Part shown: positions 37,790 to 47,428 of the stretch, in pieces | Layout of the letters: every line of letters starts with the position of its first letter | Numbering within the stretch: the stretch's first letter is position 1 | Source: Legionellaceae bacterium | GTDB lineage: Bacteria > Pseudomonadota > Gammaproteobacteria > Legionellales > Legionellaceae | Length of the DNA stretch: 64,000 bases | Reading direction: 5' to 3' | Assembly (NCBI GenBank): GCA_029212505.1 | Contig: JARGOS010000005.1 | Coordinates: 33,460-97,459 of the forward strand | Position numbers and translations under genes: made by a program | The notes under the pieces: generated by a model | The model's database searches: none | What the model was told of the DNA's origin: nothing | What the model saw: the letters and a program-made list of their open reading frames with translations, nothing else

Positions 37790-39798
37790 TGCTTAATCCA
37801 GTCTTTATACCATTGATTAAAATCGTCAATACCAAGCGCCTCACTGAACGCATACCCCTGGCCAAAAACACATCCTAATTTTAATAAAAGCGCTTGATGC
37901 TGAGGCGTTTCAACCCCCTCAGCAATCACATCGATCTCAACAGCGCGTGCAATATCTAAGATCGCTTGCAAAATTTGAATATCACGCGGATTATCTAAAA
38001 TATTTTTTATAAAATTCATGTCTATTTTCATGTAATCAAAAGGCAACGCTAACAATTGCGTAATGGATGAATAGCCCGCTCCAAAATCATCGAGAGCAAA
38101 TTTAATGCCTAACGCTTTGCATTGAGCCACAAATTGTGAAGCTTGGGTCATATCTGAAAGCGTGCTGGATTCTAAAATTTCAAACTCTAAATATTGAATC
38201 AGTTTTTTAGGATAAGGCGCAATCAATCTTGTGATATGCTGAACAAAATCTTCGCGATCAAACTCAAATGGATTAATATTCACGCTGATCGAAAGCTTGA
38301 TACCTGCTTGATGCCACGCGTTGAGTTGTCGCAGGGCTTGCTTTATCGTCCAATCACTCAGCTCACTCAAAAACTCATCACTTCTTACCTTCGGTAAAAA
38401 ATCATTCGGCAACAGTAACCCATGCTCAGGATGATGCCAGCGTATTAACCCTTCAACGCCCAAAATTTTGCGTGTCAACATGTTGACCTGAGGCTGATAA
38501 TACATCTCCAGCTTTTGGTCGTGCATCGCTGTTTTTAATTCATGAATGAACTGATTATCATCTTTTTGATGGAGCTCATTGTCTGTATCAAAAATTGTAT
38601 ACCCTCCATGCCCTTTCAATTTACTTTCGTACATGGCTTGATCGGCCTGTCGAATCAGCTGCTCGGCCGACACAGGATGTTTTTGAGGATACAACGTCAC
38701 ACCAATGCTTGCTGCCATATTAATCTTATGTGATTCTATCATCATCGGCTTTTGTAATTGCTCATCAAGACGCTTAAGCAAAGACAGGTACTGATTTTGG
38801 TGTTTGATTTCGGTGAGCAGTAAAATAAACTCATCACCACCGTACCTGGCCAAAGTATCTGAATCGCGAATATAAGCCTTGATCACACTGGAAAATTTTT
38901 TTAAAACCAAATCACCAAAGTGATGCCCAAAGTCATCGTTCATTTTTTTAAATTTATCTAAATCAATAAATAAAATGGCGATGAAATTTTTTGTTCGCTT
39001 GGTCGCAAGCATCGCTTGCTCAAGCCTATCAATCACTAAAGCTCGGTTGGGCAAACCGGTGAGCTCATCGTAATTGGCCATGTATTCTAACCGTTTTTGT
39101 TGCTTCTCCTCTTCGGTTCGATCATGAAACACACTCACGTAGTGGCTCACGTCGCCGGCCTCATCTTTAACCGACGAAATCGCTTCCAGTTGCGGGTAAA
39201 TTTCACCGTTTTTTCGCTTATTCCAAATCAGGCCATACCAATAGCCTTTTGTTTTGAGACTGGACCACAAGTCTTGATAAAAAGCAGAATCATATTTCCC
39301 CGACTGAATCACACGCATGGTCTGCCCTATCACCTCATCTTTGGAATATTGTGTGATACGTGAGAATTCTTGATTGACATTGATAATCACCCCTTTGGGA
39401 TCGGTGATCACAATGCCTTCTTTTGCATGATTAAACACATTCGCCGCAATCTTTAGCTCATGCTCAACACTTTTTCTAAACGTAATATCATGTAGAGTGA
39501 TAATCCAAGCATTTTTTCTTTTCCATTTTCCAGCCCGTACCCTCACCTCGGCATGACGTAAGGAATTATCTGGTGTCATGATTTCAATTTCGAGGGCATG
39601 TTTTTCTTCTTCATCCGACTCAAACGGATAACTAAAATAGTCTCCCATAATATGAGACAATTTTTTCCCTAATAAATCACACGCCGCTTGATTAGCATAC
39701 GCAATCACGCCATTTTTATCTAAAATCAGCACAGCCTCCGCCAACGCATCAACAAATGCTTCCCAATAATCCGTTGGTTTTTGCTGTTTAGAGTTCAT
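37786..39798 (-). CDS. PAS-PAS-GGDEF-EAL cyclic-di-GMP enzyme
   Basis: Bifunctional signalling protein that can make and break cyclic-di-GMP. 670 residues: PAS 1 (about 10-115), PAS 2 (about 120-235, FNHAKEGIVITDPKG), GGDEF domain with RYGGDEF intact near residue 318, and EAL domain with GVEGLIRW (E-x-L-x-R kept) near 448 and DDFGAGYSSI. Both catalytic motifs look complete, so activity may be set by the PAS sensors. No membrane segment, so cytoplasmic. ATG 39798 overlaps the kaiB end by 11 nt and lacks its own ribosome site, indicating coupled translation. In Legionella pneumophila a PAS/GGDEF/EAL gene also accompanies kaiBC. Confidence 0.93.
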   Translation of the reverse strand: MNSKQQKPTDYWEAFVDALAEAVLILDKNGVIAYANQAACDLLGKKLSHIMGDYFSYPFESDEEEKHALEIEIMTPDNSLRHAEVRVRAGKWKRKNAWIITLHDITFRKSVEHELKIAANVFNHAKEGIVITDPKGVIINVNQEFSRITQYSKDEVIGQTMRVIQSGKYDSAFYQDLWSSLKTKGYWYGLIWNKRKNGEIYPQLEAISSVKDEAGDVSHYVSVFHDRTEEEKQQKRLEYMANYDELTGLPNRALVIDRLEQAMLATKRTKNFIAILFIDLDKFKKMNDDFGHHFGDLVLKKFSSVIKAYIRDSDTLARYGGDEFILLLTEIKHQNQYLSLLKRLDEQLQKPMMIESHKINMAASIGVTLYPQKHPVSAEQLIRQADQAMYESKLKGHGGYTIFDTDNELHQKDDNQFIHELKTAMHDQKLEMYYQPQVNMLTRKILGVEGLIRWHHPEHGLLLPNDFLPKVRSDEFLSELSDWTIKQALRQLNAWHQAGIKLSISVNINPFEFDREDFVQHITRLIAPYPKKLIQYLEFEILESSTLSDMTQASQFVAQCKALGIKFALDDFGAGYSSITQLLALPFDYMKIDMNFIKNILDNPRDIQILQAILDIARAVEIDVIAEGVETPQHQALLLKLGCVFGQGYAFSEALGIDDFNQWYKDWIKH

Positions 39799-40066
39799 GG
39801 AGATCAAGACCCACAAGCACTTTCTGATGATCCGACAAATCACCAATAATCCGTCGCATCGGCGAAGGCAATGATTTGATTAACACGGGTGTGGCAATAA
39901 TTTTTTCAGATTCCGCCAAGGTAGGATGATCTAATAAATTAATCACCTCCATTTCATACTGATCTTGTAATTCAGGTGATTCACAAATGATTTCTAAATT
40001 TTTAATGGCACGCTTCGCGAGCACCGTTTCACCTAAAATATAAAGCTTAAGTTTATATTTACTCAC
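39788..40066 (-). CDS. kaiB: KaiB-like protein
   Basis: 92-residue protein with the KaiB fold: KLKLYILGETVLAKRAIKNL at the N-terminus, VINLLDHPTLAESEKIIATPVLIKSLPSP in the middle and IIGDLSDHQKVLVGLDL at the end. KaiB is a fold-switching partner of KaiC; outside cyanobacteria there is usually no KaiA, and the Legionella pair has been linked to stress resistance and not to a clock. GTG 40066 is the start because GGGAGG lies 6 nt before it and the conserved region begins right after. It begins 1 nt after the kaiC stop. Confidence 0.93.
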   Translation of the reverse strand: MSKYKLKLYILGETVLAKRAIKNLEIICESPELQDQYEMEVINLLDHPTLAESEKIIATPVLIKSLPSPMRRIIGDLSDHQKVLVGLDLHEL

Positions 40067-40067
40067 T

Positions 40068-41717
40068 TTATGCCTCCCTGGATAGCTTATTGTCCACCAA
40101 ATAGGCCTTGATATCGTTGAGTTCACGCTCAAGTTTTCGCTTTTTCTCCAAAAGATAAAAATTGAATTTTTTATACTTGATATATTCTTGCGTGTGGGGT
40201 GCATACGTATGCGTACCCATCACTTCCAGTTCTTGATTAATTTCAGCGAGTTCTTCTTGAATAAATGCATGAGCTTGTTGGTCAAGCAGTATTTTTTCTT
40301 GTTTCGCACTACCAAACACCATTCCACCACGACCAATATAAGGATCTTCGATACTCAGTCCATCATTCGAAATGCTGAATTCTTTAAGTTGATTGGAGGT
40401 TTTACTACCACGGGCTTTCACCACATGCAACGTACGATTAAACTCACCGTTCGAGGCATCGCGTCGTAACTGAATCCATGTATCCACGAGACTTGATATC
40501 GCCATGGAACTTCTTGCATCGTGCTCACCTGCTCCTTTAAGTAATTCGTTTAAAATAATCGTGATGTTTTTGCCTTTTAAATACGATAAAAAGCGCACAA
40601 GAAACGACTTCACCTGTGAGCTTGTACCCATATCTAATAACGAAGAAATTGGATCAACAATGAGCACATCGGCTTGAGCATCTTGTACCAAGTTAATCAT
40701 GGTAATTAGATGCTCTTCTAGCCCCATCTCATAAGAGCGCATGGCTTTGAGCACAAACTGATTTTTTTCAATAGCTTGGTCTAAATGAATGCCAATCGAA
40801 GCAATATTTTCAAGATAATCAACGCCAGATTCTTCATAGGAAATATACACAACTTTTTTTTGAGCCGCACAACAGGTATGAGCCAGTGTTGCCGCCAAGA
40901 GTGATTTGGCTGTACCTGATTCCCCACTGATCATAATCGAGGATGATTCCAGATAACCACCCCCCAACATATCATCCAATTTAGCAATACCGGTGTTTAA
41001 TCGCTGCTTTTCTTGTGCGCGATTGAGCCTTGCTTCTGTAATTGGTAACAATGATACGCCGTGTTGTGTTAATAAAAACGGGTAATCATTGGTACCATGG
41101 GACGTACCGCGATATTTGAGTACACGCAAATAGCGTGTCATTAAGCGTTTATCCATGGCTTGATTGATAAAAATCACACAATCGGCCGCATATTCTTCAA
41201 AATAGTTATCTTTGTCTTGAAAAAAACCTTCGCCGGCCGTGATCAATAACGTAATTTTTTGCTCACGACACCAATTAAACAGCATGGATAAACACATTAA
41301 CGCATTCCCTGCTTTAAGCGTCATGAACAAATTTTGCAGAGAATCAATGATTAAAAGTGGATGCTTGCCAACCAAGCTTGTTTTTAAGCGGAATAAAATC
41401 GCATCCAACTCAAACTCTCCAACCACTTGATCGGACAGCGTCGGTGAAAAATCTAAGAGATGTAATTTTTTTTGTTTGATTGCTTGTGAGGCTTCAAGAC
41501 CTAAACCATCCATATTCTGAATAATACGATCGGGCAACTCATCACACGTAACAAACGTCACATCATGGCCTTGGTTGATGCAGGTATGTGCGAAGATTTG
41601 AGAAAAAATGGTTTTCCCCGAGCCAGGCCCTCCTTTAATTAACGTCGGGAGCCCTTCGGGGTACCCCCCGCCTAAAATACTATCCAGCCCGTTTATTCCC
41701 GTACTTAACTTTTTCAT
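40068..41717 (-). CDS. kaiC: KaiC-like double RecA-domain ATPase/kinase
   Basis: 549 residues, two RecA-like domains as in KaiC. CI: Walker A GGPGSGKT (29-36). CII: Walker A GESGTAKS (265-272) and YEESGVDY with paired Glu. The phosphorylation site of cyanobacterial CII (Ser431/Thr432) corresponds to Ser408-Ser409 in AISSLVDTW; the Thr426 position holds Ser403. The CI catalytic Glu pair is reduced to Asp-Glu (TCDELPD). A coiled-coil C-terminal tail of about 80 residues replaces the KaiA-binding tail, in keeping with the absence of kaiA. Start 41717 has GGGAG upstream. First gene of kaiC-kaiB-GGDEF/EAL. Confidence 0.94.
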   Translation of the reverse strand: MKKLSTGINGLDSILGGGYPEGLPTLIKGGPGSGKTIFSQIFAHTCINQGHDVTFVTCDELPDRIIQNMDGLGLEASQAIKQKKLHLLDFSPTLSDQVVGEFELDAILFRLKTSLVGKHPLLIIDSLQNLFMTLKAGNALMCLSMLFNWCREQKITLLITAGEGFFQDKDNYFEEYAADCVIFINQAMDKRLMTRYLRVLKYRGTSHGTNDYPFLLTQHGVSLLPITEARLNRAQEKQRLNTGIAKLDDMLGGGYLESSSIMISGESGTAKSLLAATLAHTCCAAQKKVVYISYEESGVDYLENIASIGIHLDQAIEKNQFVLKAMRSYEMGLEEHLITMINLVQDAQADVLIVDPISSLLDMGTSSQVKSFLVRFLSYLKGKNITIILNELLKGAGEHDARSSMAISSLVDTWIQLRRDASNGEFNRTLHVVKARGSKTSNQLKEFSISNDGLSIEDPYIGRGGMVFGSAKQEKILLDQQAHAFIQEELAEINQELEVMGTHTYAPHTQEYIKYKKFNFYLLEKKRKLERELNDIKAYLVDNKLSREA

Positions 41718-41772
41718 CACGCTCCCTGCGTTCAAAATCTTTCTCTTTCTATTTATTTATTTATTGATTTAT

Positions 41773-41789
41773 ATTAACCATAGGTTAAT
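41773..41789. promoter_or_regulatory. Palindromic operator candidate upstream of kaiC
   Basis: ATTAACC-ATA-GGTTAAT, perfect 7-bp arms with a 3-bp centre, 56 bp before the kaiC start. An ATTT-rich tandem stretch lies between it and the gene. No cognate regulator is evident nearby. Confidence 0.5.
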
Positions 41790-41810
41790 CTGCCATACTT
41801 AGCTACTATT

Positions 41811-43187
41811 CTAACTTAGATCATCATGCGGCAAAGCACGTCGATTGGCCCTAAAATACGTGAGTGGCGAGCATTCAAATAAATCAACCAATTTTTCCAT
41901 ATAAATACACGCATAGCGGTCCACTTGCTGAGCAAAGTAACTTTCTTCGGCACCGGCACGAAACACGCGCCCCCACGTCGGGTTAAAAAACGCACCTTCT
42001 TCGGTTAATAACGTAGATAACTGCTTATCCAGCGCTTCGATTTCGACTTGTAGGGCTTTTATTTTTTCATCATATTCAGAGGTTTTTTCATCCAATCGAG
42101 CTGTAGAATACATCAAATGCTTGGCTTCGCGTTCACGCTTCACCCCCATCTTTTCAAGAATTTTTTCCTGAATAGATGCTGACGCTCTTTGCGCCTCAAT
42201 TTCTGCACCCAATTCATCCACCACCAACGCTGTACGCCAATTACAAGCTTTTTTTAACTGCAGTATATCCCCATAAATATGATCGCCAATGTATAAAATA
42301 TCATCACCGTTTAAATCTAAATCTTTGCTAAACTGGGCTGCACTTCCACCTTGATATATCCCAGGTGTAATGGCCCCTTCAGCATTGGTCATGGCCCCGG
42401 TTTGGCCATCAATTTTTAGAAAACGTAAATCATCATAAAAAAAGCGAGGTTTATGCGTAAACGTGATCACATATTCGAACACATCTTCCCAAGTCCGTCC
42501 GTCCGTTAAAAATGGATTCATCGCATAATCAAGCAAAACTTTGGTATAGCTATATTCTGAGTTGGTCGCAATAAACACCTTTTTTCCATGCCGAATAAAG
42601 CGCTCGATCCCTTGCACTAAATCCGGCTCTTTAATCACAAAATAATCTAAATTATCTTTTATCTTTTGCTTTAAACTTCCGTCACCATGCACGTGATCCA
42701 CCATACGAAGCACATCGTCTGCAAGTACGCGATAACTGGGTAAATTTTGCTCACCCTCATCTTTTAGATCAACCAATTGCCCATAGAGCACACAAAAAGC
42801 AATTGAAAACGAGGTATCAATCACCTGATAATTGGGCTGATTGAGATCAATATACACACTGCCATAAAACGCTTGTTGCGCTTTAAAATCCATCGGCTTG
42901 GTTCCATGAGAACTTTGACGAATGGCGGCATAACGGTTGAGTTTTAAAATATTGCCATTCTCGCTATCAATCACAAGCCCACGAATGGCCCCTTCCATGC
43001 TAAATTTTAAACCCCGCAAACTTTCAGGATAATGCTTGGTGCGTATTAACGCCTCAACCACCAGCTCATACACCAACGCTTCAAAATGTTCGGTTTGATA
43101 GCGAATCAGGGTATGATCCATGTCTAAACCAATATATTTTACTTTTTTCAAATTCAAAATTCGATTAACAAAAACATGCTGATTCAT
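41811..43187 (-). CDS. HAD-IG family 5'-nucleotidase (cytosolic purine nucleotidase type)
   Basis: Magnesium-dependent phosphatase of IMP/GMP-type nucleotides. 458 residues with the HAD nucleophile motif GLDMDHTLIRY near residues 20-30, the ATNSEYSY motif II near 205 and the acidic motif YIGDHIYGDI near 297. This arrangement matches the eukaryotic cN-II group and its Legionella homologue. A coiled-coil stretch follows (about 355-400). It begins 9 bp after the acs stop and is probably cotranscribed with it. Role: purine nucleotide pool control or salvage. Confidence 0.92.
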   Translation of the reverse strand: MNQHVFVNRILNLKKVKYIGLDMDHTLIRYQTEHFEALVYELVVEALIRTKHYPESLRGLKFSMEGAIRGLVIDSENGNILKLNRYAAIRQSSHGTKPMDFKAQQAFYGSVYIDLNQPNYQVIDTSFSIAFCVLYGQLVDLKDEGEQNLPSYRVLADDVLRMVDHVHGDGSLKQKIKDNLDYFVIKEPDLVQGIERFIRHGKKVFIATNSEYSYTKVLLDYAMNPFLTDGRTWEDVFEYVITFTHKPRFFYDDLRFLKIDGQTGAMTNAEGAITPGIYQGGSAAQFSKDLDLNGDDILYIGDHIYGDILQLKKACNWRTALVVDELGAEIEAQRASASIQEKILEKMGVKREREAKHLMYSTARLDEKTSEYDEKIKALQVEIEALDKQLSTLLTEEGAFFNPTWGRVFRAGAEESYFAQQVDRYACIYMEKLVDLFECSPLTYFRANRRALPHDDLS

Positions 43188-43196
43188 AAAACCTCG

Positions 43197-45155
43197 CTAG
43201 ATTATAAGAGAGCATAATGCTCGTGCATCGATAATCAATGGTTGTATTATAGCCGGTTCTGCAAGGGTCGATAGATCGCCTAAATTTGATACATCACCCT
43301 GCGCAATTTTGCGTAACAAGCGACGCATGATTTTCCCCGAGCGTGTTTTGGGTAACGCATCGGCCCATTGAATGCACTCAAGCGTTGCAATCGGCCCAAT
43401 CACCTCACGTACATGCTTAATCAATGCTTGCTTAAGTTCATCCGTAGATTGCACACTTACCTGAAGCGTCACAAACGCATACAGATGCTCACCCTTGATT
43501 TCATCCGGCACGCCCACGACCGCCGCCTCAGACACACGTGGATGCGACACCAAGGCACTTTCAAGCTCCTCCGTCCCTAAGCGATGCCCCGACACTTGAA
43601 TCACATCATCACTTCGCCCGGCAATCCAATAATTTCCTGACGCATCCACATGCGCCAAATCACCGGTTAAATACGCCCCAGGCACCTCATGCAAATACGT
43701 ATCAATAAACCGCTGCTTGTCACCATAAATACCTTGCATCATGCCAGGCCAGGGTTTTTTAATCACTAAGCGACCTTTTTCTCCTGCCTCACATACCTCC
43801 CCCGTCTCACGCACAACTTCAGGAACAATTCCAAAAAAAGCTTGGCCAACAGCTCCTGGGGCAAGCTGCATCGCACCGGGTAAAGGCGTGAGTAACACAC
43901 CACCGGTCTCGGTTTGCCACCAGGTGTTCACAATCGGACAACGGCTCTGCCCCACCACCTCATGAAACCACACCCACACATCCGGATTAATAGGCTCGCC
44001 GACCGTTCCTAATAATCTAAGCGAGGTACGTGAACTTTTGTTCAACCAGGCATCACCCTCACGCCTTAAACTTCGTAAAGCCGTCGGTGCGGTATAAAAT
44101 ATACTCACTTGATGCCTATCGATCATCTCCCAAAAGCGCGCATAATCAGGATAATTCGGTAGGCCTTCGTAAATTAAAATACTGGCGCCGTTTGCGAGCG
44201 GCCCATACACGCCGTACGTATGACCCGTAATCCACCCGACATCCGCCGTGCACCAATACACATCATGTGTATTATTTTCTTGATGATCAAACACACAGGC
44301 GTACGTCATCGCGGCATACACCAAATAACCACCCGTGGCATGCACCACACCTTTGGGTTTACCCGTAGAACCTGAGGTATACAATATAAATAGCGGTGCG
44401 TTGGCATCCATCCACACCGGCTCACAAAGAGGCGAAGCTTCAGCAACGGCTTCGTGATACCACCTATCCCGTGCAGGATTCCAAGCAATGTGCTTACCCG
44501 TACGCTGCACCACCAACACGCGCTCGACCGAAGGGGAGTTGAGCAATGCTTCATCCACCTGATTTTTAAATACAACACTTTTTTCACCACGATAACTACC
44601 ATCGGCCGTAATTAATAAACGACATTGTGCATCGTTAAGACGGTTCGTGAGCGCATCAGCAGAAAAACCACCAAATATCACCGAATGAATTGCACCCAGC
44701 CGCGCGCATGCGAGCATCGCAATCACCGCCTCAGGTATCATCGGTAAATAAATCCCGACCCTATCGCCGGCTTGCACGCCCTCGGCTTTTAAAACATTGG
44801 CCAGGCGACATACGGCCTCATGTAATTCAGCATACGTCAAACATCGCTGCTCAGAAGCTTGATTACCTTCCCAACGCACAGCAATTTTATCGGCATGTTT
44901 AGCAAGATGCCTGTCGACACAGTTATAACAAGCGTTCAGCTTAGCCCCAACAAACCAAGCAATGTTCGCCTGTTCAAAATCACCTTGCATGGTTTGCTCC
45001 CAGGGCGTAGCCCAGGTCACATAACGCTTCGCTTGCTCGTCCCAAAAATCATCAGGATTTTCGAGCGAGGCTTGATGCATGGCCTCATAATCATTGGGCT
45101 TAATACGCGCTGTTTCAGAAAATGTTTTAGACATAGGATACAACGTGGTTTGCAT
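43197..45155 (-). CDS. acs: Acetyl-CoA synthetase
   Basis: AMP-forming ligase making acetyl-CoA from acetate. 652 residues, equal to E. coli Acs. Motifs: N-terminal YEAMHQASLENPDDFW, AMP-binding loop YTSGSTGKPKG (near 265), WWQTETGG (near 410), and the C-terminal SGHRLGTEELESAL and KTRSGKIMRR, whose final lysine is the site acetylated to switch the enzyme off. ATG 45155 is chosen for its AGGACGG site; ATG 45134 fits the conserved start but lacks one. It would recover acetate produced by overflow or fatty-acid metabolism. Confidence 0.95.
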   Translation of the reverse strand: MQTTLYPMSKTFSETARIKPNDYEAMHQASLENPDDFWDEQAKRYVTWATPWEQTMQGDFEQANIAWFVGAKLNACYNCVDRHLAKHADKIAVRWEGNQASEQRCLTYAELHEAVCRLANVLKAEGVQAGDRVGIYLPMIPEAVIAMLACARLGAIHSVIFGGFSADALTNRLNDAQCRLLITADGSYRGEKSVVFKNQVDEALLNSPSVERVLVVQRTGKHIAWNPARDRWYHEAVAEASPLCEPVWMDANAPLFILYTSGSTGKPKGVVHATGGYLVYAAMTYACVFDHQENNTHDVYWCTADVGWITGHTYGVYGPLANGASILIYEGLPNYPDYARFWEMIDRHQVSIFYTAPTALRSLRREGDAWLNKSSRTSLRLLGTVGEPINPDVWVWFHEVVGQSRCPIVNTWWQTETGGVLLTPLPGAMQLAPGAVGQAFFGIVPEVVRETGEVCEAGEKGRLVIKKPWPGMMQGIYGDKQRFIDTYLHEVPGAYLTGDLAHVDASGNYWIAGRSDDVIQVSGHRLGTEELESALVSHPRVSEAAVVGVPDEIKGEHLYAFVTLQVSVQSTDELKQALIKHVREVIGPIATLECIQWADALPKTRSGKIMRRLLRKIAQGDVSNLGDLSTLAEPAIIQPLIIDARALCSLII

Positions 45156-45325
45156 GATCGATACCGTCCTGGTAATTAACAACGTGCCTGGTTTGTTATC
45201 GTAGATTACGTTATCCAAAGCACGTGTGTCAAAGAGCATGACTTTAATCAACTTGATTTTCAGTATATACGCCGTGTCGACAAGCTAACAGAAGATGCTC
45301 TTTTAAATACGCTATCGATTATGTT

Positions 45326-47338
45326 TCAACGATGAGGATCATTTGAACGCTTGTCTTCCGTCGATGGCGTCGGCGATGTCGTGTCAAACATACCGTGCCG
45401 ACGACCCTGACGCGTTTCAAGTTGACCACAGGGTGCGAGCAACGCCACTAAATCCACTTCACCACCAAAACGTGCGGCATGGGTGGTTACCTGCTCATTC
45501 AACTGAAAGCAACCTTGAATATAAACATTAAAACTCGGGTCTTCATCAAATTGAGATGGATATTTTTCACGTAATGCTTCAAGAAAAGCCATTTGGGCCT
45601 CTTCTGAAACATTCATCTCCGCAAGCCTCTCGCCGCCCATCCCCGTTTCACATACAGTATCCCAAGCTTGTTTCCATTGACATGCTTGTATAGGATCTTT
45701 TTGAATAGCTTGCTTAAACTGTTCACGAACAAAAGCACGAAGTTCCTGTTTGATATCATCTAATGTGAGTATCTTAAACATGGGGTGCCCCTGAACAGAC
45801 TGAAATAAACGACGCTTCACCCCTGAGTAGCAGGACGGTTTATCCCCTTCTAAATCATCATATTCTTCCGTTATCTCCTCACCCTGCTTATTGAAACACG
45901 GAGAACCGGATGTATCTTGTTTAACACGTTTTTTATCCCAATTATGGGCACGCCCAATAGACGCAAGCTCCGTAATAAAATAGGTTAACCGAGATGCAAA
46001 CGTATGCCCATCACAGGGCTGTATCTCTTCATCCATCACACCAAGATAAAACATGGCAATCAACGGCTGGTATTTTTCAAAGGTCGACCATCCACCGATA
46101 TTGCTCCGATTCACATAAGGGGCATCCTCTGCCATCCAAGGATTAGGTTTGCTTAAATATCGCCAAGCCGTATGGTCTTCATGTTGATAATAAGCTTCGC
46201 ATGCTTGCTTGCGTAGATTGGGAGAAAGCTCTGAAGAGAGCGCACACCAATCATCCCAACCAAACGGCAATACCAGCACATGACCATTTTCTGTCACCAC
46301 CTTCGCCGGAAGTCCCTCATAACGCGCCTTAAGCTTATCTCGCAAGGCCTGAACAACAACAAGAGGCCCACCAAGCCTCATAACCTTCGGTTCATAGATT
46401 TGACGGACTTCCTCCAAGCGCTTCTGCTCGCCACGAGACAAAGCCGTCATCGATGACTCACGATCGCGCACCAAGGTTTCTAAGTTCAAACTACCCCGCG
46501 CTTCACGCTGATAGAAATTATTCGCCCTTGCGCGTTCATACACAACTTCGAACATAAGGAAAACCTGAGCCACGGCATGATCACCATGACGAACCGCAGT
46601 ACGAAACGCTTCTAAAAGCCTTTCTGTAAGTATGCTTTGCTGTTCTGGACTCAAAAGCACAAGAAGACGCTCCACGACCGCTGAATGACCCTGCTCAGCA
46701 GCATTGCGAAAAGCAGCAAAATTCTCCACTGAAATCATCTCTTGTAATTCATCTTCAGGCACACGTTCAATCAAATACGCCATCACATCAAAATAACCGT
46801 TGTACGCAGCATTTCTAAATGCACCAAAGTCCATCGCCAAAATCATGTTCTCTTGCTCATCTTCAGATACGTGATTCATTAAAAACTTCATCAACGAAAG
46901 ATGACCATTGAACGCCGCCCTTCGAAAAACAAAATAGCCCCCATCACGTATCATACGTTGAAGCTGGGCAGGGTATGCAGCAACCAGCGTTTCCAAAAGT
47001 GTTTGATGATCTAATATTGCCGAAAGTTTAAAAACCTGCTCAACCTTAAGATCTAATCGCTCAGCAAAATGTATCAATACGTCAGGAGCAATCCCCGGAT
47101 GACTGTAAGCCAAGGCAAGCCATGCCGTTTCTTTTTGCGACTCGGTTCCCAACGATTGCAGAAAAACATCATCAAATTCAGCGATCGCTTCATCGCCATG
47201 CTGTGATGCACTACGCATGACCTTAAGATGATTATCTGAAATCTCGCCGTTGAATAAAGCTTCATCAAACCAGACACGCTTGGGGATTAAACACGCTTCT
47301 GGATGCGCCATACGTTCAGGTTCAGTATTAAATCTCAT
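45326..47338 (-). CDS. Ankyrin-repeat protein, paralogue 1
   Basis: 670 residues. The N-terminus MRFNTEPERM-HPEA is shared with the next gene. Ankyrin-like repeats run over about residues 80-270 (FRRAAFNGHLSLMKFLMNH, FRNAAYNGYFDVMAYLIER, FRNAAEQGHSAVVERLL), degenerate but regular. The C-terminal 390 residues form an unidentified domain with GGPLVVVQALRDKL and FITELASIGRAHNWDKKR, then a short Ser/Thr-rich basic tail. Such repeats mediate protein binding and are frequent in Legionella and Coxiella effectors. Start 47338 with GGAG at the right distance matches the paralogue start. No membrane segment. Probably host-directed; target unknown. Confidence 0.85.
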   Translation of the reverse strand: MRFNTEPERMAHPEACLIPKRVWFDEALFNGEISDNHLKVMRSASQHGDEAIAEFDDVFLQSLGTESQKETAWLALAYSHPGIAPDVLIHFAERLDLKVEQVFKLSAILDHQTLLETLVAAYPAQLQRMIRDGGYFVFRRAAFNGHLSLMKFLMNHVSEDEQENMILAMDFGAFRNAAYNGYFDVMAYLIERVPEDELQEMISVENFAAFRNAAEQGHSAVVERLLVLLSPEQQSILTERLLEAFRTAVRHGDHAVAQVFLMFEVVYERARANNFYQREARGSLNLETLVRDRESSMTALSRGEQKRLEEVRQIYEPKVMRLGGPLVVVQALRDKLKARYEGLPAKVVTENGHVLVLPFGWDDWCALSSELSPNLRKQACEAYYQHEDHTAWRYLSKPNPWMAEDAPYVNRSNIGGWSTFEKYQPLIAMFYLGVMDEEIQPCDGHTFASRLTYFITELASIGRAHNWDKKRVKQDTSGSPCFNKQGEEITEEYDDLEGDKPSCYSGVKRRLFQSVQGHPMFKILTLDDIKQELRAFVREQFKQAIQKDPIQACQWKQAWDTVCETGMGGERLAEMNVSEEAQMAFLEALREKYPSQFDEDPSFNVYIQGCFQLNEQVTTHAARFGGEVDLVALLAPCGQLETRQGRRHGMFDTTSPTPSTEDKRSNDPHR

Positions 47339-47428
47339 ATTCAAACTCCGATTCTTTATTTCTCAACACTTAATAACCAATTTAGCACATATTAGAACAT
47401 GATGTTCCTCGGAAACCGACCTGTTTAT

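Noticed and set aside
41740..41765. ATTT short tandem repeat as a phase-variable switch
   Set aside because: Only about three imperfect units, outside any coding region and without clear promoter spacing effect.
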